NCBI GenBank assembly: GCA_025455535.1
Contig: JALOMM010000111.1
Coordinates: 1 to 6,505, forward strand
Reading direction: 5' to 3'
DNA length: 6,505 nucleotides
DNA from: Bacteroidales bacterium
GTDB lineage: Bacteria > Bacteroidota > Bacteroidia > Bacteroidales > VadinHA17
A model generated the notes under the pieces. It worked only from the letters and a program-made list of their open reading frames with translations. It was not told where the DNA came from and did not search any database. This document shows positions 1 to 6,505 of the stretch, piece after piece (position 1 is the first letter of the stretch; each line of letters starts with the position of its first letter). A program made the translations under genes and the position numbers.

Positions 1-1
1 C

Positions 2-472
2 GGCCTGATAATTGAGCTTGCCGAACTGGCAGCCCTGATACTGGGTGTATGGGGCGCTATACTCTTCTCAGGCTGGACAGCCGCTAAAATGGCAGAATGG
101 TTCGACATGCAGACCCCGTGGCTGGGCATCATTGCCTTTGCTGTGACATTCGGTATAATCGTCGTGGCAGTAAACCTCCTCGGCCGGCTCATTGACTCTG
201 TGATGAAGGCTGTCGCCCTCGGATTCGTCGTAAGGGTGCTCGGCGCCATATTCGGTATCATCAAGACCGCACTGATCCTCAGCGTCCTCTTCGTCTTCCT
301 GAACACCATAAATGAGAGGAAGAGTTTTCTCCCGTCCAATACCGTCAGCAACTCATACCTCTACAACCCGATAGCTGACCTCGTCCCCTCAATTTTCCCG
401 ATACTCGAGGGAGGGGACCTTCTTGACAGCTTCAACAGGCATAAAAAGAAGCCTGCCGATTTAACCATCTGA
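2..472 (+). CDS. CvpA family membrane protein, 5'-truncated
   Basis: The reading frame is open from base 2 and runs to a TGA at 470-472, giving 156 visible residues. The ATG at 89 is internal: the 29 codons before it encode a hydrophobic helix (GLIIELAELAALILGVWGAI) typical of the CvpA family, so the true start lies left of the window. Two further hydrophobic segments follow (about visible residues 40-63 and 75-100), then a conserved-looking loop-helix (LGFVVRVLGAIFGIIKTALI) resembling the family's 'nrllGalfGllk' stretch. A polar tail ends in a Lys-rich stretch (RHKKKPADLTI). CvpA proteins are inner-membrane proteins; E. coli CvpA is needed for colicin V production, but the role in Bacteroidota is not settled. 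The family assignment rests on the helix pattern and that motif. The 42-nt gap to tyrS holds a good promoter match, so it need not share a transcript with tyrS. Confidence 0.82.
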   Translation, partial: GLIIELAELAALILGVWGAILFSGWTAAKMAEWFDMQTPWLGIIAFAVTFGIIVVAVNLLGRLIDSVMKAVALGFVVRVLGAIFGIIKTALILSVLFVFLNTINERKSFLPSNTVSNSYLYNPIADLVPSIFPILEGGDLLDSFNRHKKKPADLTI

Positions 473-490
473 GCGGTTTTAATATCTTTG
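460..490 (+). promoter_or_regulatory. Candidate Bacteroidota-type promoter for tyrS
   Basis: TTTA at 460-463, a 19-nt spacer, then TATCTTTG at 483-490. The downstream octamer matches the Bacteroidota -7 consensus TAnnTTTG exactly, and the upstream element matches three of the four bases of the -33 TTTG at the expected spacing. It lies 24 nt before the first possible tyrS start and overlaps the end of the CvpA gene. It would drive tyrS and probably the two polysaccharide genes after it. The match is seen directly; promoter function is inferred. Confidence 0.5.
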
Positions 491-514
491 CCACACTGAA
501 TTTTCAAGTAGCTG

Positions 515-793
515 ATGATGAATTTTGTTGAAGAGCTGAGATGGAGGGGAATGATACATGACATCATGCCCGGGACAGAGGAATTTTTGCTGAGGGAGAA
601 GAGTTCGGCCTACGTGGGATTCGATCCTACGGCAGACTCGCTTCATATAGGCCATCTGGTGGGGGTAATGATGCTAAGACATTTCCAGAATGCCGGTCAC
701 ACCCCCATCGTCCTTATTGGCGGCGCCACCGGAATGATCGGCGGGAAAGTCGGAGGAGAGAAACCTGCTGAGCGAAGAGACACTCCGCTTTAA
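515..793 (+). CDS. tyrS: TyrRS N-terminal fragment, as the frame literally reads
   Basis: This 92-codon piece carries the first part of the Rossmann fold, with the tyrosine/ATP-binding [15 protein letters not shown] stretch (residues 33-47). Residues 1-76 match TyrRS. Residues 77-92 ([16 protein letters not shown]) are out-of-frame read-through ending at TAA 791-793. Alone it lacks most of the catalytic domain and cannot be an active synthetase. It is listed because gene callers will report it separately. Confidence 0.6.
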   Translation: MMNFVEELRWRGMIHDIMPGTEEFLLREKSSAYVGFDPTADSLHIGHLVGVMMLRHFQNAGHTPIVLIGGATGMIGGKVGGEKPAERRDTPL

Positions 794-803
794 CCAGGAG
801 GGG

Positions 804-1808
804 ATGAAGAGGCAGTTCGAGAAGTTTCTCGACTTCAACTCCACCGCACCCAACAGGGCAATAATGGTGAATAACTACGACTGGATGAAGGAATACTCTT
901 TCCTTGAATTCATCAGGGAGATAGGAAAGCACATCACCGTCAACTACATGATGGCGAAAGACTCTGTCAGGAAGAGGATTGACTCAGACACCGGTCAGGG
1001 GATGTCCTTCACGGAGTTCTCATACCAGCTGGTGCAGGGTACCGATTTTCTCTTTCTCTTTGACAGGCACGGCTGCAGGCTTCAGATGGGTGGGTCTGAC
1101 CAGTGGGGTAACATCGTCACAGGCACTGAGCTCATCAGGAGAAAACGGGGAGGGGAGGCGTATGCCATGACCTGCCCGCTGATTACCAAAAGTGACGGAC
1201 AGAAGTTCGGAAAGACCGAGACGGGCAATGTATGGCTTGACCCGTCAAAAACAACTGTCTACCAGTTCTACCAGTTCTGGCTGAATGTGGCTGATGACGA
1301 CGCTGAAAAATTCATAAAGATATTTACCATGCTTACCAGGGAGGAGATTGATGACCTGGTGGCGAAGCACAGGGCTGAGCCCCATCTGCGTATACTGCAG
1401 AAGCGCCTTGCAGGGGAGGTGACCGTCATGGCCCACTCACAGGAGGATTACGATGCGGCCGTGGAGGCATCGCAGATACTGTTTGGTAAGGGAACCACCG
1501 ATCAGCTCCGCAGGATGGATGAGGCTACCTTCCTCTCTGTCTTTGAGGGAGTGCCTATGTTCGACGTGCCTGCTGCTGTACTGGATCAGGGAGTAAGCCT
1601 CTCTGACCTGTGCTCGGTGCATACGAAAATTGCAGAATCAAAAGGGGAGTTCAGGCGCCTGGTGCAGGGGGGCGGCGTGAGCCTTAACAAAGAAAAGGCT
1701 GAGAATGCCGAAATGCAGATAATGGCTGACAAACTGCTGAACAACAAATACCTGCTGCTACAGAAAGGGAAGAGAAGCTATTTTCTCGTGAGGGTGACAG
1801 GAGCTTAA
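804..1808 (+). CDS. tyrS: TyrRS C-terminal fragment, as the frame literally reads
   Basis: This 334-codon piece begins at the first ATG in the downstream frame, which is an internal Met of the conserved [15 protein letters not shown] stretch. Homology in this frame extends upstream to 744, so 804 is not the ancestral start. It holds the remaining catalytic domain with KFGKT (residues 134-138), the anticodon-binding helices and the S4-like domain. It lacks HIGH and so cannot charge tRNA by itself. By chance an AGGAGG sits at 796-801, two bases before the ATG, and might allow internal initiation. Confidence 0.6.
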   Translation: MKRQFEKFLDFNSTAPNRAIMVNNYDWMKEYSFLEFIREIGKHITVNYMMAKDSVRKRIDSDTGQGMSFTEFSYQLVQGTDFLFLFDRHGCRLQMGGSDQWGNIVTGTELIRRKRGGEAYAMTCPLITKSDGQKFGKTETGNVWLDPSKTTVYQFYQFWLNVADDDAEKFIKIFTMLTREEIDDLVAKHRAEPHLRILQKRLAGEVTVMAHSQEDYDAAVEASQILFGKGTTDQLRRMDEATFLSVFEGVPMFDVPAAVLDQGVSLSDLCSVHTKIAESKGEFRRLVQGGGVSLNKEKAENAEMQIMADKLLNNKYLLLQKGKRSYFLVRVTGA

Positions 1809-1819
1809 TAAACACGAAG

Positions 1820-2707
1820 ATGATGAAGAATATCAGAGCGGAATTCAAACCTGACTCGACAGACCTGGTCAATTTCATCATCAGGCACCTCGGGGTCTTT
1901 GTAATAACTGGCGTTGCAGCCGCCGTGCTGTCGGCCGGCATCTCGCTGCTGATAAGACCGCTCTATGAGTCGGAGGTAATACTCTATCCGTCTTCAAACA
2001 TAGCCGAGGTGCGGACCCTCCTTGGAGAGGCCTCTTCTGAGGCTCCCCTTTTCGGTGATGATGACGCCACCGAGAAGCTGCTCCAGGTTATCCGGAGCGA
2101 ACAGGTAAGGGATTATCTGAAAGAGAAGTATAACCTTGCCGGCCACTATGAGATCAAGCCTTCACACAAATATCCGAATACTCTCATTGCCGAGAAGATG
2201 GACAAATATATCCGTTCATCCAAGACCACTTTCGGCTCGGTAAGGATAAGTGTCAGGGACCGTGACAGGGAGCTGGCATGTGCCATGGCCAACGACATAG
2301 CAGCCAGGGCTGATACCATCCTGAATAACCTGCAGCGCAATGCCGCCTCGGGCATGCTGACCGAGCTGGGAAGGAGCTATGAAATGCAGCTGGAGCTGGT
2401 AAGGCAGTATGAAGATTCGCTCAGGCTTGAAGGGGGCTCTGCAGCACTGAGGATATATTCCACCCTTGAGACTGAGACGGAGTTCCTGGGACTGATACGG
2501 GGAAGGTATCTTGAGGCTCTGGCGCTCAGCCAGCAGGCAATGCCGTATACGTTGGTGGTAGACCGTGCCGAAGTAGCGGAGAAAAAGGCATATCCCCGCA
2601 GAAGCATCATGGTCATCGTGAGTACGGCATCAGCACTTGTGCTGGCAGCTCTGATGCTCTTCGTGGCCGAGGGGGTGAAGCTGCACCGGAGTGATGATCG
2701 GCATTGA
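1820..2707 (+). CDS. Wzz-type chain-length determinant (polysaccharide co-polymerase)
   Basis: The 295-residue protein has the two-helix layout of Wzz/PCP proteins. A membrane helix lies at about residues 24-45 (GVFVITGVAAAVLSAGISLL). A large periplasmic part follows, with the typical YESEVILYPSS opening (residues 49-59) and a long helical, probably coiled-coil stretch at about 165-235. A second membrane helix spans about 262-284, preceded by the basic, proline-containing EKKAYPRRS junction common in this family. Such proteins set the length of O-antigen or exopolysaccharide chains together with a Wzy polymerase. The tail after helix 2 is only about 10 residues, so there is no fused tyrosine-kinase domain. 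It starts 11 nt after tyrS at tandem ATG codons (1820 or 1823) with only a weak purine stretch upstream, and overlaps the next gene. The family is fairly certain; the polymer is unknown. Confidence 0.85.
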   Translation: MMKNIRAEFKPDSTDLVNFIIRHLGVFVITGVAAAVLSAGISLLIRPLYESEVILYPSSNIAEVRTLLGEASSEAPLFGDDDATEKLLQVIRSEQVRDYLKEKYNLAGHYEIKPSHKYPNTLIAEKMDKYIRSSKTTFGSVRISVRDRDRELACAMANDIAARADTILNNLQRNAASGMLTELGRSYEMQLELVRQYEDSLRLEGGSAALRIYSTLETETEFLGLIRGRYLEALALSQQAMPYTLVVDRAEVAEKKAYPRRSIMVIVSTASALVLAALMLFVAEGVKLHRSDDRH

Positions 2708-4070
2708 GTCACTGATATGGATAATACCTGCTGCGCTGGCTGTCATCATGCTGGCAGTGCTCTCGCTTGAGAGGCTGTTGCTGCTGACACTCTTTCTTAC
2801 ACCGCTCTCAATACAAATATCTTACCTGGCAGAGACTGCAGCCTTTGACCTGTCTATTCCCACAGAGCCGGTCATGGCTATGCTTCTTCTTATTACCGTT
2901 TTCAAGCTTGTCGTCACACGCGAATTTGATGCGCGCCTTCTCCGCCATCCGGTGACAGTGGTTGTTGCCCTGTGGCTGCTGTGGACACTGCTGACCTCAC
3001 TCACCTCAACCATGCCCGGGGTCTCGTTCAAGACACTGGCATACCGCGTGTGGTTTATTGCCGGTTTCTACCTTATTGCAGCACAACTCTTCAGCAGCGG
3101 CACCTTCAGCCGCAGGTACATAATAGCCTATTCGGCAGGACTCTCTTTTGTGGTCGTGTTCTTTCTCATCAGGGTGGGCGGCGCCGGTCTGCTTAACCAG
3201 CAGTTCGCCCACTCTGCCTGCTACCCCTTTTACAGGGATCATACCTCATTCGGGGCTTCGATGGCGTTCCTTCTCCCTCCGCTGACGGTTATGCTGTTCA
3301 GCAAAGGCACCGACTATTCGCTCAGGATAGTTCTTTCAGCAATAATACTTCTGTTCACTGCAGGTTTCATCTTCTCATACAGCCGCGCTGCCTGGGTAAG
3401 CCTTATCGCTGCCGTTGTCCCTGCCATCATACTATGGCTCCGCCTGTCACCGAGGATCCTTGCAACTGTCTCTGTCATGTTCTTCATTGCGCTGGTTTTG
3501 TCGGCAGGGTGGATATGGGAGAGGATGGACAGCACCACTGAAGACTCATCAGCAGACCTGGCACAGCATCTGCGCTCGTCGTCAAACATATCAACCGACC
3601 AGTCAAACCTGGAGCGCATCAACAGGTGGAAATCGGCCCTGAAGCTGTTCGCGGAGAAGCCTGTAACGGGCTGGGGACCGGGAACCTATCAGTTTAACTA
3701 CGGACCCTTCCAGGAGGCTGCCGACAGAACGATAATAAGCACTGACTTCGGTGATGCGGGAAACGCCCACAGTGAATATCTCGGAGCCCTGAGCGAGTCA
3801 GGCCTGCCCGGTGCCCTGCTCTTCGTACTGATTGTCATTTTCTCACTGCTGACAGGCATCAGGGTCTGGTACGGTGAAAACCGCACAGCAGAAGGCTATT
3901 TTGCACTTGCCGTCCTGACAGGTGTCATGACATATGTAATCCATGCCGTCATGAACAGCTTCCTTGACAGCGACAAGATAGCATCACTCTGGTGGGGTTT
4001 CATTGCGATGCTGGTCGCACTCGATCTGAGGGGAAAAGGGAATCTCCTGCCAGCAGAAGAGCAAGCTTAG
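2694..4070 (+). CDS. O-antigen ligase / Wzy-type polymerase membrane protein
   Basis: This is a polytopic membrane protein of about 458 residues with some ten to twelve hydrophobic segments. It shows hallmarks of the O-antigen ligase family (Wzy_C/WaaL-like). There is an Arg in FSYSRAAW at about residue 231. A long periplasmic loop (about 275-360) contains WGPGTYQFNYGPF, and NAHSEYLGALSESGLPG follows with its conserved His near 359. A DHTSFGA stretch lies near 182-188. Members either transfer undecaprenyl-linked polysaccharide to an acceptor such as lipid A-core or protein, or polymerise repeat units; sequence features alone do not separate these. The partner Wzz-like gene directly upstream is compatible with polymerase as well as ligase. 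The start is the ATG at 2694, 14 nt inside the upstream gene; a GTG at 2691 is also in frame. The overlap suggests translational coupling. The TAG stop at 4068-4070 overlaps the stop of the convergent phosphatase gene. Confidence 0.85.
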   Translation: MIGIESLIWIIPAALAVIMLAVLSLERLLLLTLFLTPLSIQISYLAETAAFDLSIPTEPVMAMLLLITVFKLVVTREFDARLLRHPVTVVVALWLLWTLLTSLTSTMPGVSFKTLAYRVWFIAGFYLIAAQLFSSGTFSRRYIIAYSAGLSFVVVFFLIRVGGAGLLNQQFAHSACYPFYRDHTSFGASMAFLLPPLTVMLFSKGTDYSLRIVLSAIILLFTAGFIFSYSRAAWVSLIAAVVPAIILWLRLSPRILATVSVMFFIALVLSAGWIWERMDSTTEDSSADLAQHLRSSSNISTDQSNLERINRWKSALKLFAEKPVTGWGPGTYQFNYGPFQEAADRTIISTDFGDAGNAHSEYLGALSESGLPGALLFVLIVIFSLLTGIRVWYGENRTAEGYFALAVLTGVMTYVIHAVMNSFLDSDKIASLWWGFIAMLVALDLRGKGNLLPAEEQA

Positions 4071-5293
4071 TGTATCTCTACGGCCAGTAGCGATATATCG
4101 TCGAAGAGCCTCGGATTGCTGGTGTTTATGTCGAGATCTTCAATCAGAGACTTAAGGTTATCGGCGGCAGCCCCCGAATTTGTAAAGTGTTTGACTATCG
4201 GCGAGGCGCCAAGGTCATTTCCGTTCTCATCTTTCAGCTCTGACAGACCGTCAGTATAACAGACGATTTTGGTTGGATTGGTGATTGTAATAGTCTCCCT
4301 GCCCACAGATGGCATCTCGTCAAGCATGCCGACCCCAACACAAGACTGTTTGAGCATGGTTGAGGTGAAAGACTTCAGATCAATCATCACCGGCGGATTA
4401 TGGGCAGCATTGACATACTCCAGTGTACGGGTCACAAAATTATATCTTGCGATGAACAGGGTAATGAACCGTTCTCCGGAGGAGTTTACAACAACTACGC
4501 TGTTCAGCTTGCGCAGCAGATCGCCGAGGTCTGAATCTGCGGTGAAGAGGGCCCGCAGGGTAGCCTGGAAGTTTGACATGAGGAACGCGGCTGATATCCC
4601 CTTGCCTGCCACATCTGCCATGCAGAAACCCACAACGTCGCCCGAGAGGGGCAGGAAGTCATAATAGTCGCCTCCGACCTCATAGTGAGGGTTATAAAAA
4701 CCCCGGACGCTTATCCTTTCATCACCCTGAAGGTTCCTGTTATCAGGTATGAGCATCGTCTGCATGCGTGCTGCCAGCTCAAGCTCACGCTTCATGGCCT
4801 CCTGCTTGAGGCTTTCATTGAAGAGCCTGATGTTTTCTATGGCAACGACGATGATGCTGGATATGGTCTGAATGAAATGGAGGTGTTTTATCACAGGGCT
4901 CATCCCCTCACCCTCCTCATCGATATCCCCTATAAGGGCATAGGCGACGGGAATATTATTGTTGAACACGGGGATGATGACATCCACCCCTTTGAAAGAC
5001 AGTTCATTGACCTCGGTGGTGATCTCTCCGAAGCGGAGGAGGTCACGTTCAACACTGACTGTTTTCTGCAATGAATCGGAAAAGCCCGAGTTCAGCAGCA
5101 CCTCCCACTTCCCGCTGTGCTTGAAAAGAAGGATCTTGCCGATGCCCAGATCTTCACGCAGGATAGACTCATACTTCTTCAGGAGTTCTCCTGTCGGAAG
5201 GTTGGCATTGATTGACAGAGTAATGTCGAGCAGTGCGTCGAGCTTGAACTTCGACATTTTAAGTCTGTCTTTCGGAAGCCTGCTCTCGTTCAT
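4067..5293 (-). CDS. GAF-domain SpoIIE/RsbU-type serine phosphatase (PP2C family)
   Basis: The 408-residue protein has no signal peptide or membrane helix, so it is probably cytoplasmic. Residues about 15-160 look like a GAF sensor domain (DITLSINANLPTGELLKKYE at the start, ending in VVAIENIRLFNES). A helical linker follows (about 158-182, ELAARMQTMLIP), then the phosphatase domain. Metal-binding and catalytic acidic residues are all present: GGDYYDF (D209, D212), MADVAGKG (D227), YTDGLSE (D348) and DDIS (D398, D399). Phosphatases of this type usually dephosphorylate STAS-domain anti-sigma-antagonists in partner-switching circuits, but no such partner or kinase is encoded in the window, so the substrate is unknown. 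It starts 10 nt after efp and is probably co-transcribed with it. An in-frame ATG at residue 13 (MSKFKLDALL) is a plausible alternative start. The TAA stop (4067-4069) overlaps the convergent gene's stop. Confidence 0.9.
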   Translation of the reverse strand: MNESRLPKDRLKMSKFKLDALLDITLSINANLPTGELLKKYESILREDLGIGKILLFKHSGKWEVLLNSGFSDSLQKTVSVERDLLRFGEITTEVNELSFKGVDVIIPVFNNNIPVAYALIGDIDEEGEGMSPVIKHLHFIQTISSIIVVAIENIRLFNESLKQEAMKRELELAARMQTMLIPDNRNLQGDERISVRGFYNPHYEVGGDYYDFLPLSGDVVGFCMADVAGKGISAAFLMSNFQATLRALFTADSDLGDLLRKLNSVVVVNSSGERFITLFIARYNFVTRTLEYVNAAHNPPVMIDLKSFTSTMLKQSCVGVGMLDEMPSVGRETITITNPTKIVCYTDGLSELKDENGNDLGASPIVKHFTNSGAAADNLKSLIEDLDINTSNPRLFDDISLLAVEIH

Positions 5294-5303
5294 GCGAACT
5301 GTC

Positions 5304-5870
5304 TCAGCCTTTTACTCTTTCAACATAAGACCGGTCACGGGTATCGATCCGTATCTTGTCGCCGGTATTGACAAAGAGAGGCACCATGATTGTTGCCCCC
5401 GACTCTACTGTCGCCGGCTTGAGGGTGTTGGTTGCAGTATCTCCCCTTAGCCCGGGTTCTGAATATGTCACTTCCATCACCACGTTCATGGGAAGGTCAA
5501 CAAGAAGAACGTTCTCTGTGTCAGCATGAACAACCACCTCCACTGTAACCCCTTCCTTGAGAAGGTCACTGTTCTCAATCATTGATTCAGGGACGCTGAT
5601 CTGCTCGAATGTCTCCTGGTGCATGAGATGATATCCCATGTCGTCGTTGTACAGGTACTGGTGCGGACGGCGCTCAACGCGAGCCACGTTGACCTTCACT
5701 CCCGAGTTGAATGTATTCTCAAGTACCTTGCCCGTAGTAACGTTTTTCAGCTTCGTACGTACGAAAGCCGGACCTTTGCCGGGTTTAACATGTTGAAACT
5801 GAACGATGGTATAAAGATCATTATTGTATTCAATCACCATCCCGTTTCTGAAGTCTGCTGTTGTAGCCAT
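5304..5870 (-). CDS. efp: Translation elongation factor P
   Basis: EF-P binds between the ribosomal P and E sites and relieves stalling at consecutive prolines. The 188-residue length and all three beta-barrel domains fit the family. The N-terminal KOW-like domain (1-65) holds the loop [12 protein letters not shown], with the tip lysine K32 that is the usual site of post-translational modification. The central OB domain runs from about 66 to 128. The C-terminal OB domain carries the signature from [14 protein letters not shown] through [17 protein letters not shown] to YVERVKG. The start [11 protein letters not shown] is typical and leaves 19 nt to the stop of the upstream DUF3108 gene; the phosphatase gene follows after 10 nt. 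No modifying enzyme (EpmA, EpmB or EarP type) is encoded in the window, so the state of K32 cannot be inferred. No strong Shine-Dalgarno is visible (the upstream gap contains AAGGA about 12 nt before the ATG). Confidence 0.97.
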   Translation of the reverse strand: MATTADFRNGMVIEYNNDLYTIVQFQHVKPGKGPAFVRTKLKNVTTGKVLENTFNSGVKVNVARVERRPHQYLYNDDMGYHLMHQETFEQISVPESMIENSDLLKEGVTVEVVVHADTENVLLVDLPMNVVMEVTYSEPGLRGDTATNTLKPATVESGATIMVPLFVNTGDKIRIDTRDRSYVERVKG

Positions 5871-5889
5871 AAGAAATTTAGATCCTTGG

Positions 5890-6505
5890 TTAATTAATCG
5901 TAATTGGTTCTTTAAGCCCTTCGAAGCTTATCATCTCCACATTAAATGACCCCACAAAGATATCAAAACGGATCTTAACCGGTAAAAAATTTTCATCTGC
6001 GGTGAACCATATTGCCATATCTTCCTCTGTCTTGAAGACACGGCCTACTTCCGTGACTGGGTGGAACCTGTAGCATTCTATCTTGCTGCCCTTGACTTTT
6101 ATGGTCTCCTTGCCCCTGTATTTCAGTATGATAGGATAGAGTTCATCTGCGAACCAGGTGGTCATGCTGAATATCTCTCCGGGCACGAGCGAGTCCGCTG
6201 CGGCGAGGTGATATTTTCTGAACCAGTAGAAACAGGACACTATGTCAAGTATTCCCCTCGGACCTGTGTGATTTCCCGTAAGGTTGCTGAATAGCAGAAC
6301 CGAGTCGCTTCTTGTTTCGTGGTCAAAGGTTACCTCGTTGTAGTTCCTGTATTTCCCCTCTGAAATATTTCTTATTGAGAAGACCGGCAGGTCTGTTTCC
6401 GGGTTTATGTAGCTTTCATAAGTGTCTCTTACCTTGTACACTGCATCGGCAACTCCTGTCGTCTTTCCTGACACTACGGCATGCCACACCTTCTCACCGT
6501 TAAAG
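5890..6505 (-). CDS. DUF3108 domain protein, 5'-truncated
   Basis: The frame is open to the right edge of the window, giving 204 visible residues up to TAA at 5890-5892. The GTG at 6487-6489 is an internal Val ([15 protein letters not shown]), not a start, so the N-terminus, including any signal peptide, lies beyond the window. The family pattern is clear: [20 protein letters not shown] near the beginning, then a [15 protein letters not shown] segment, a central [11 protein letters not shown] helix, a [15 protein letters not shown] strand region and the closing [25 protein letters not shown]3108 proteins are mostly beta-strand proteins of unknown function, usually exported to the periplasm in Gram-negative bacteria. 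Only 19 nt separate it from efp, which suggests a shared transcript. Base use is like that of the neighbouring genes. Confidence 0.85.
   Translation of the reverse strand, partial: FNGEKVWHAVVSGKTTGVADAVYKVRDTYESYINPETDLPVFSIRNISEGKYRNYNEVTFDHETRSDSVLLFSNLTGNHTGPRGILDIVSCFYWFRKYHLAAADSLVPGEIFSMTTWFADELYPIILKYRGKETIKVKGSKIECYRFHPVTEVGRVFKTEEDMAIWFTADENFLPVKIRFDIFVGSFNVEMISFEGLKEPITIN

Larger units (their letters stand above)
515..1808 (+). pseudogene. tyrS: Tyrosyl-tRNA synthetase (TyrRS), split by a frameshift at about 742/743
   Basis: This encodes bacterial-type TyrRS, which charges tRNA-Tyr with tyrosine in the cytoplasm. The class I signature HIGH is at 644-655 ([10 protein letters not shown]). 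The KMSKS-equivalent loop is KFGKT at 1203-1217, after [10 protein letters not shown]. The tRNA-binding S4-like domain is at the C-terminus (about 1590-1805, including [15 protein letters not shown]). Frame 2 reads correctly to GGATGMIG (codon ending 742). After the single base 743, frame 3 continues from 744 with [20 protein letters not shown], the expected family sequence. Family members read GMIGDPSGKS here, so the DPS codons are reduced to one base: an apparent 8-nt loss. Repaired, the protein would be about 432 residues, normal for the family. In the original frame translation stops at 791-793. Either ATG (515 or 518) could be the start; 518 gives the commoner MNFVEEL beginning. True mutation and assembly error cannot be told apart from sequence alone. 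Confidence 0.85.

Noticed and set aside
89..91. ATG at 89 as the start of the CvpA gene.
   Set aside because: The frame is open upstream to the window edge and encodes a further CvpA-like hydrophobic helix, so the gene is truncated by the window.
788..794. CTT TAA C in tyrS resembles the prfB-type programmed +1 frameshift site (CTT TGA C).
   Set aside because: The conserved downstream frame already begins at 744, so the frame changed about 45 nt before this site; the stop is TAA instead of TGA, and there is no AGGGGG stimulator at the right place upstream. It also would not restore the missing DPS codons.
714..932. Minus-strand open frames across tyrS, wzz and the ligase gene (for example 714-932, 1684-1941, 2377-2712, 3314-3622).
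   Set aside because: They are antisense shadows of conserved genes with Ser/Arg-rich compositions and no domain signature.
4269..5450. Long plus-strand open frames (4269-4664, 4685-5074, 4959-5450) opposite the phosphatase and efp genes.
   Set aside because: They lie wholly or mostly antisense to strongly conserved genes, and their translations show no recognisable family, domain or membrane pattern.
5955..5962. A TATCTTTG octamer on the minus strand inside the DUF3108 gene, identical to the tyrS -7 element and about 85 nt before efp.
   Set aside because: No TTTG-like -33 element occurs at the 19-nt spacing (TACC is found), and the bases are accounted for by the coding sequence DIFVG. An internal efp promoter is possible but unsupported.
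6487..6489. GTG as the start of the DUF3108 gene.
   Set aside because: Homology-like sequence (FNGEKV) continues upstream in frame to the window edge; the GTG codes for an internal Val.

Overview
The window looks like an ordinary chromosomal segment of a member of the Bacteroidota, probably a Bacteroidales-like lineage, with roughly balanced GC. The reasons are the TyrRS N-terminus ([12 protein letters not shown]...), an EF-P of Bacteroidota style, weak or absent Shine-Dalgarno sequences before most genes, and a TTTA-N19-TATCTTTG element before tyrS that fits the Bacteroidota primary sigma consensus (TTTG / TAnnTTTG). The assignment is inference; no rRNA or other definitive marker is present.

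Layout: the plus strand carries a 5'-truncated CvpA-family membrane protein (2-472), tyrS (515-1808), a Wzz-type polysaccharide chain-length protein (1820-2707) and an O-antigen ligase/polymerase-type membrane protein (2694-4070). The last three are packed with an 11-nt gap and a short overlap and may be co-transcribed. The minus strand, read from the right edge, carries a 5'-truncated DUF3108 protein (6505-5890), efp (5870-5304) and a GAF plus SpoIIE-type (PP2C) phosphatase (5293-4067), separated by 19 and 10 nt, again a probable operon. The two sets converge, and their stop codons overlap in the four bases 4067-4070, leaving no room for an intergenic terminator. No stretch over 50 nt lacks a gene.

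The main oddity is tyrS. The conserved GDPSGK segment next to the active site has lost what looks like 8 nt at about 742/743. This removes DPS and shifts the frame, so the gene is split into a 92-residue and a 334-residue reading frame although both halves are otherwise well conserved. Because TyrRS is essential, either this is an assembly or sequencing artefact, or a second functional tyrS exists elsewhere.

Functionally the window mixes translation (TyrRS, EF-P), envelope polysaccharide assembly (Wzz plus ligase/polymerase) and signalling (phosphatase). I found no tRNA, rRNA, CRISPR array, insertion sequence or clear phage, defence or biosynthetic system, and I do not see evidence for a novel system here.
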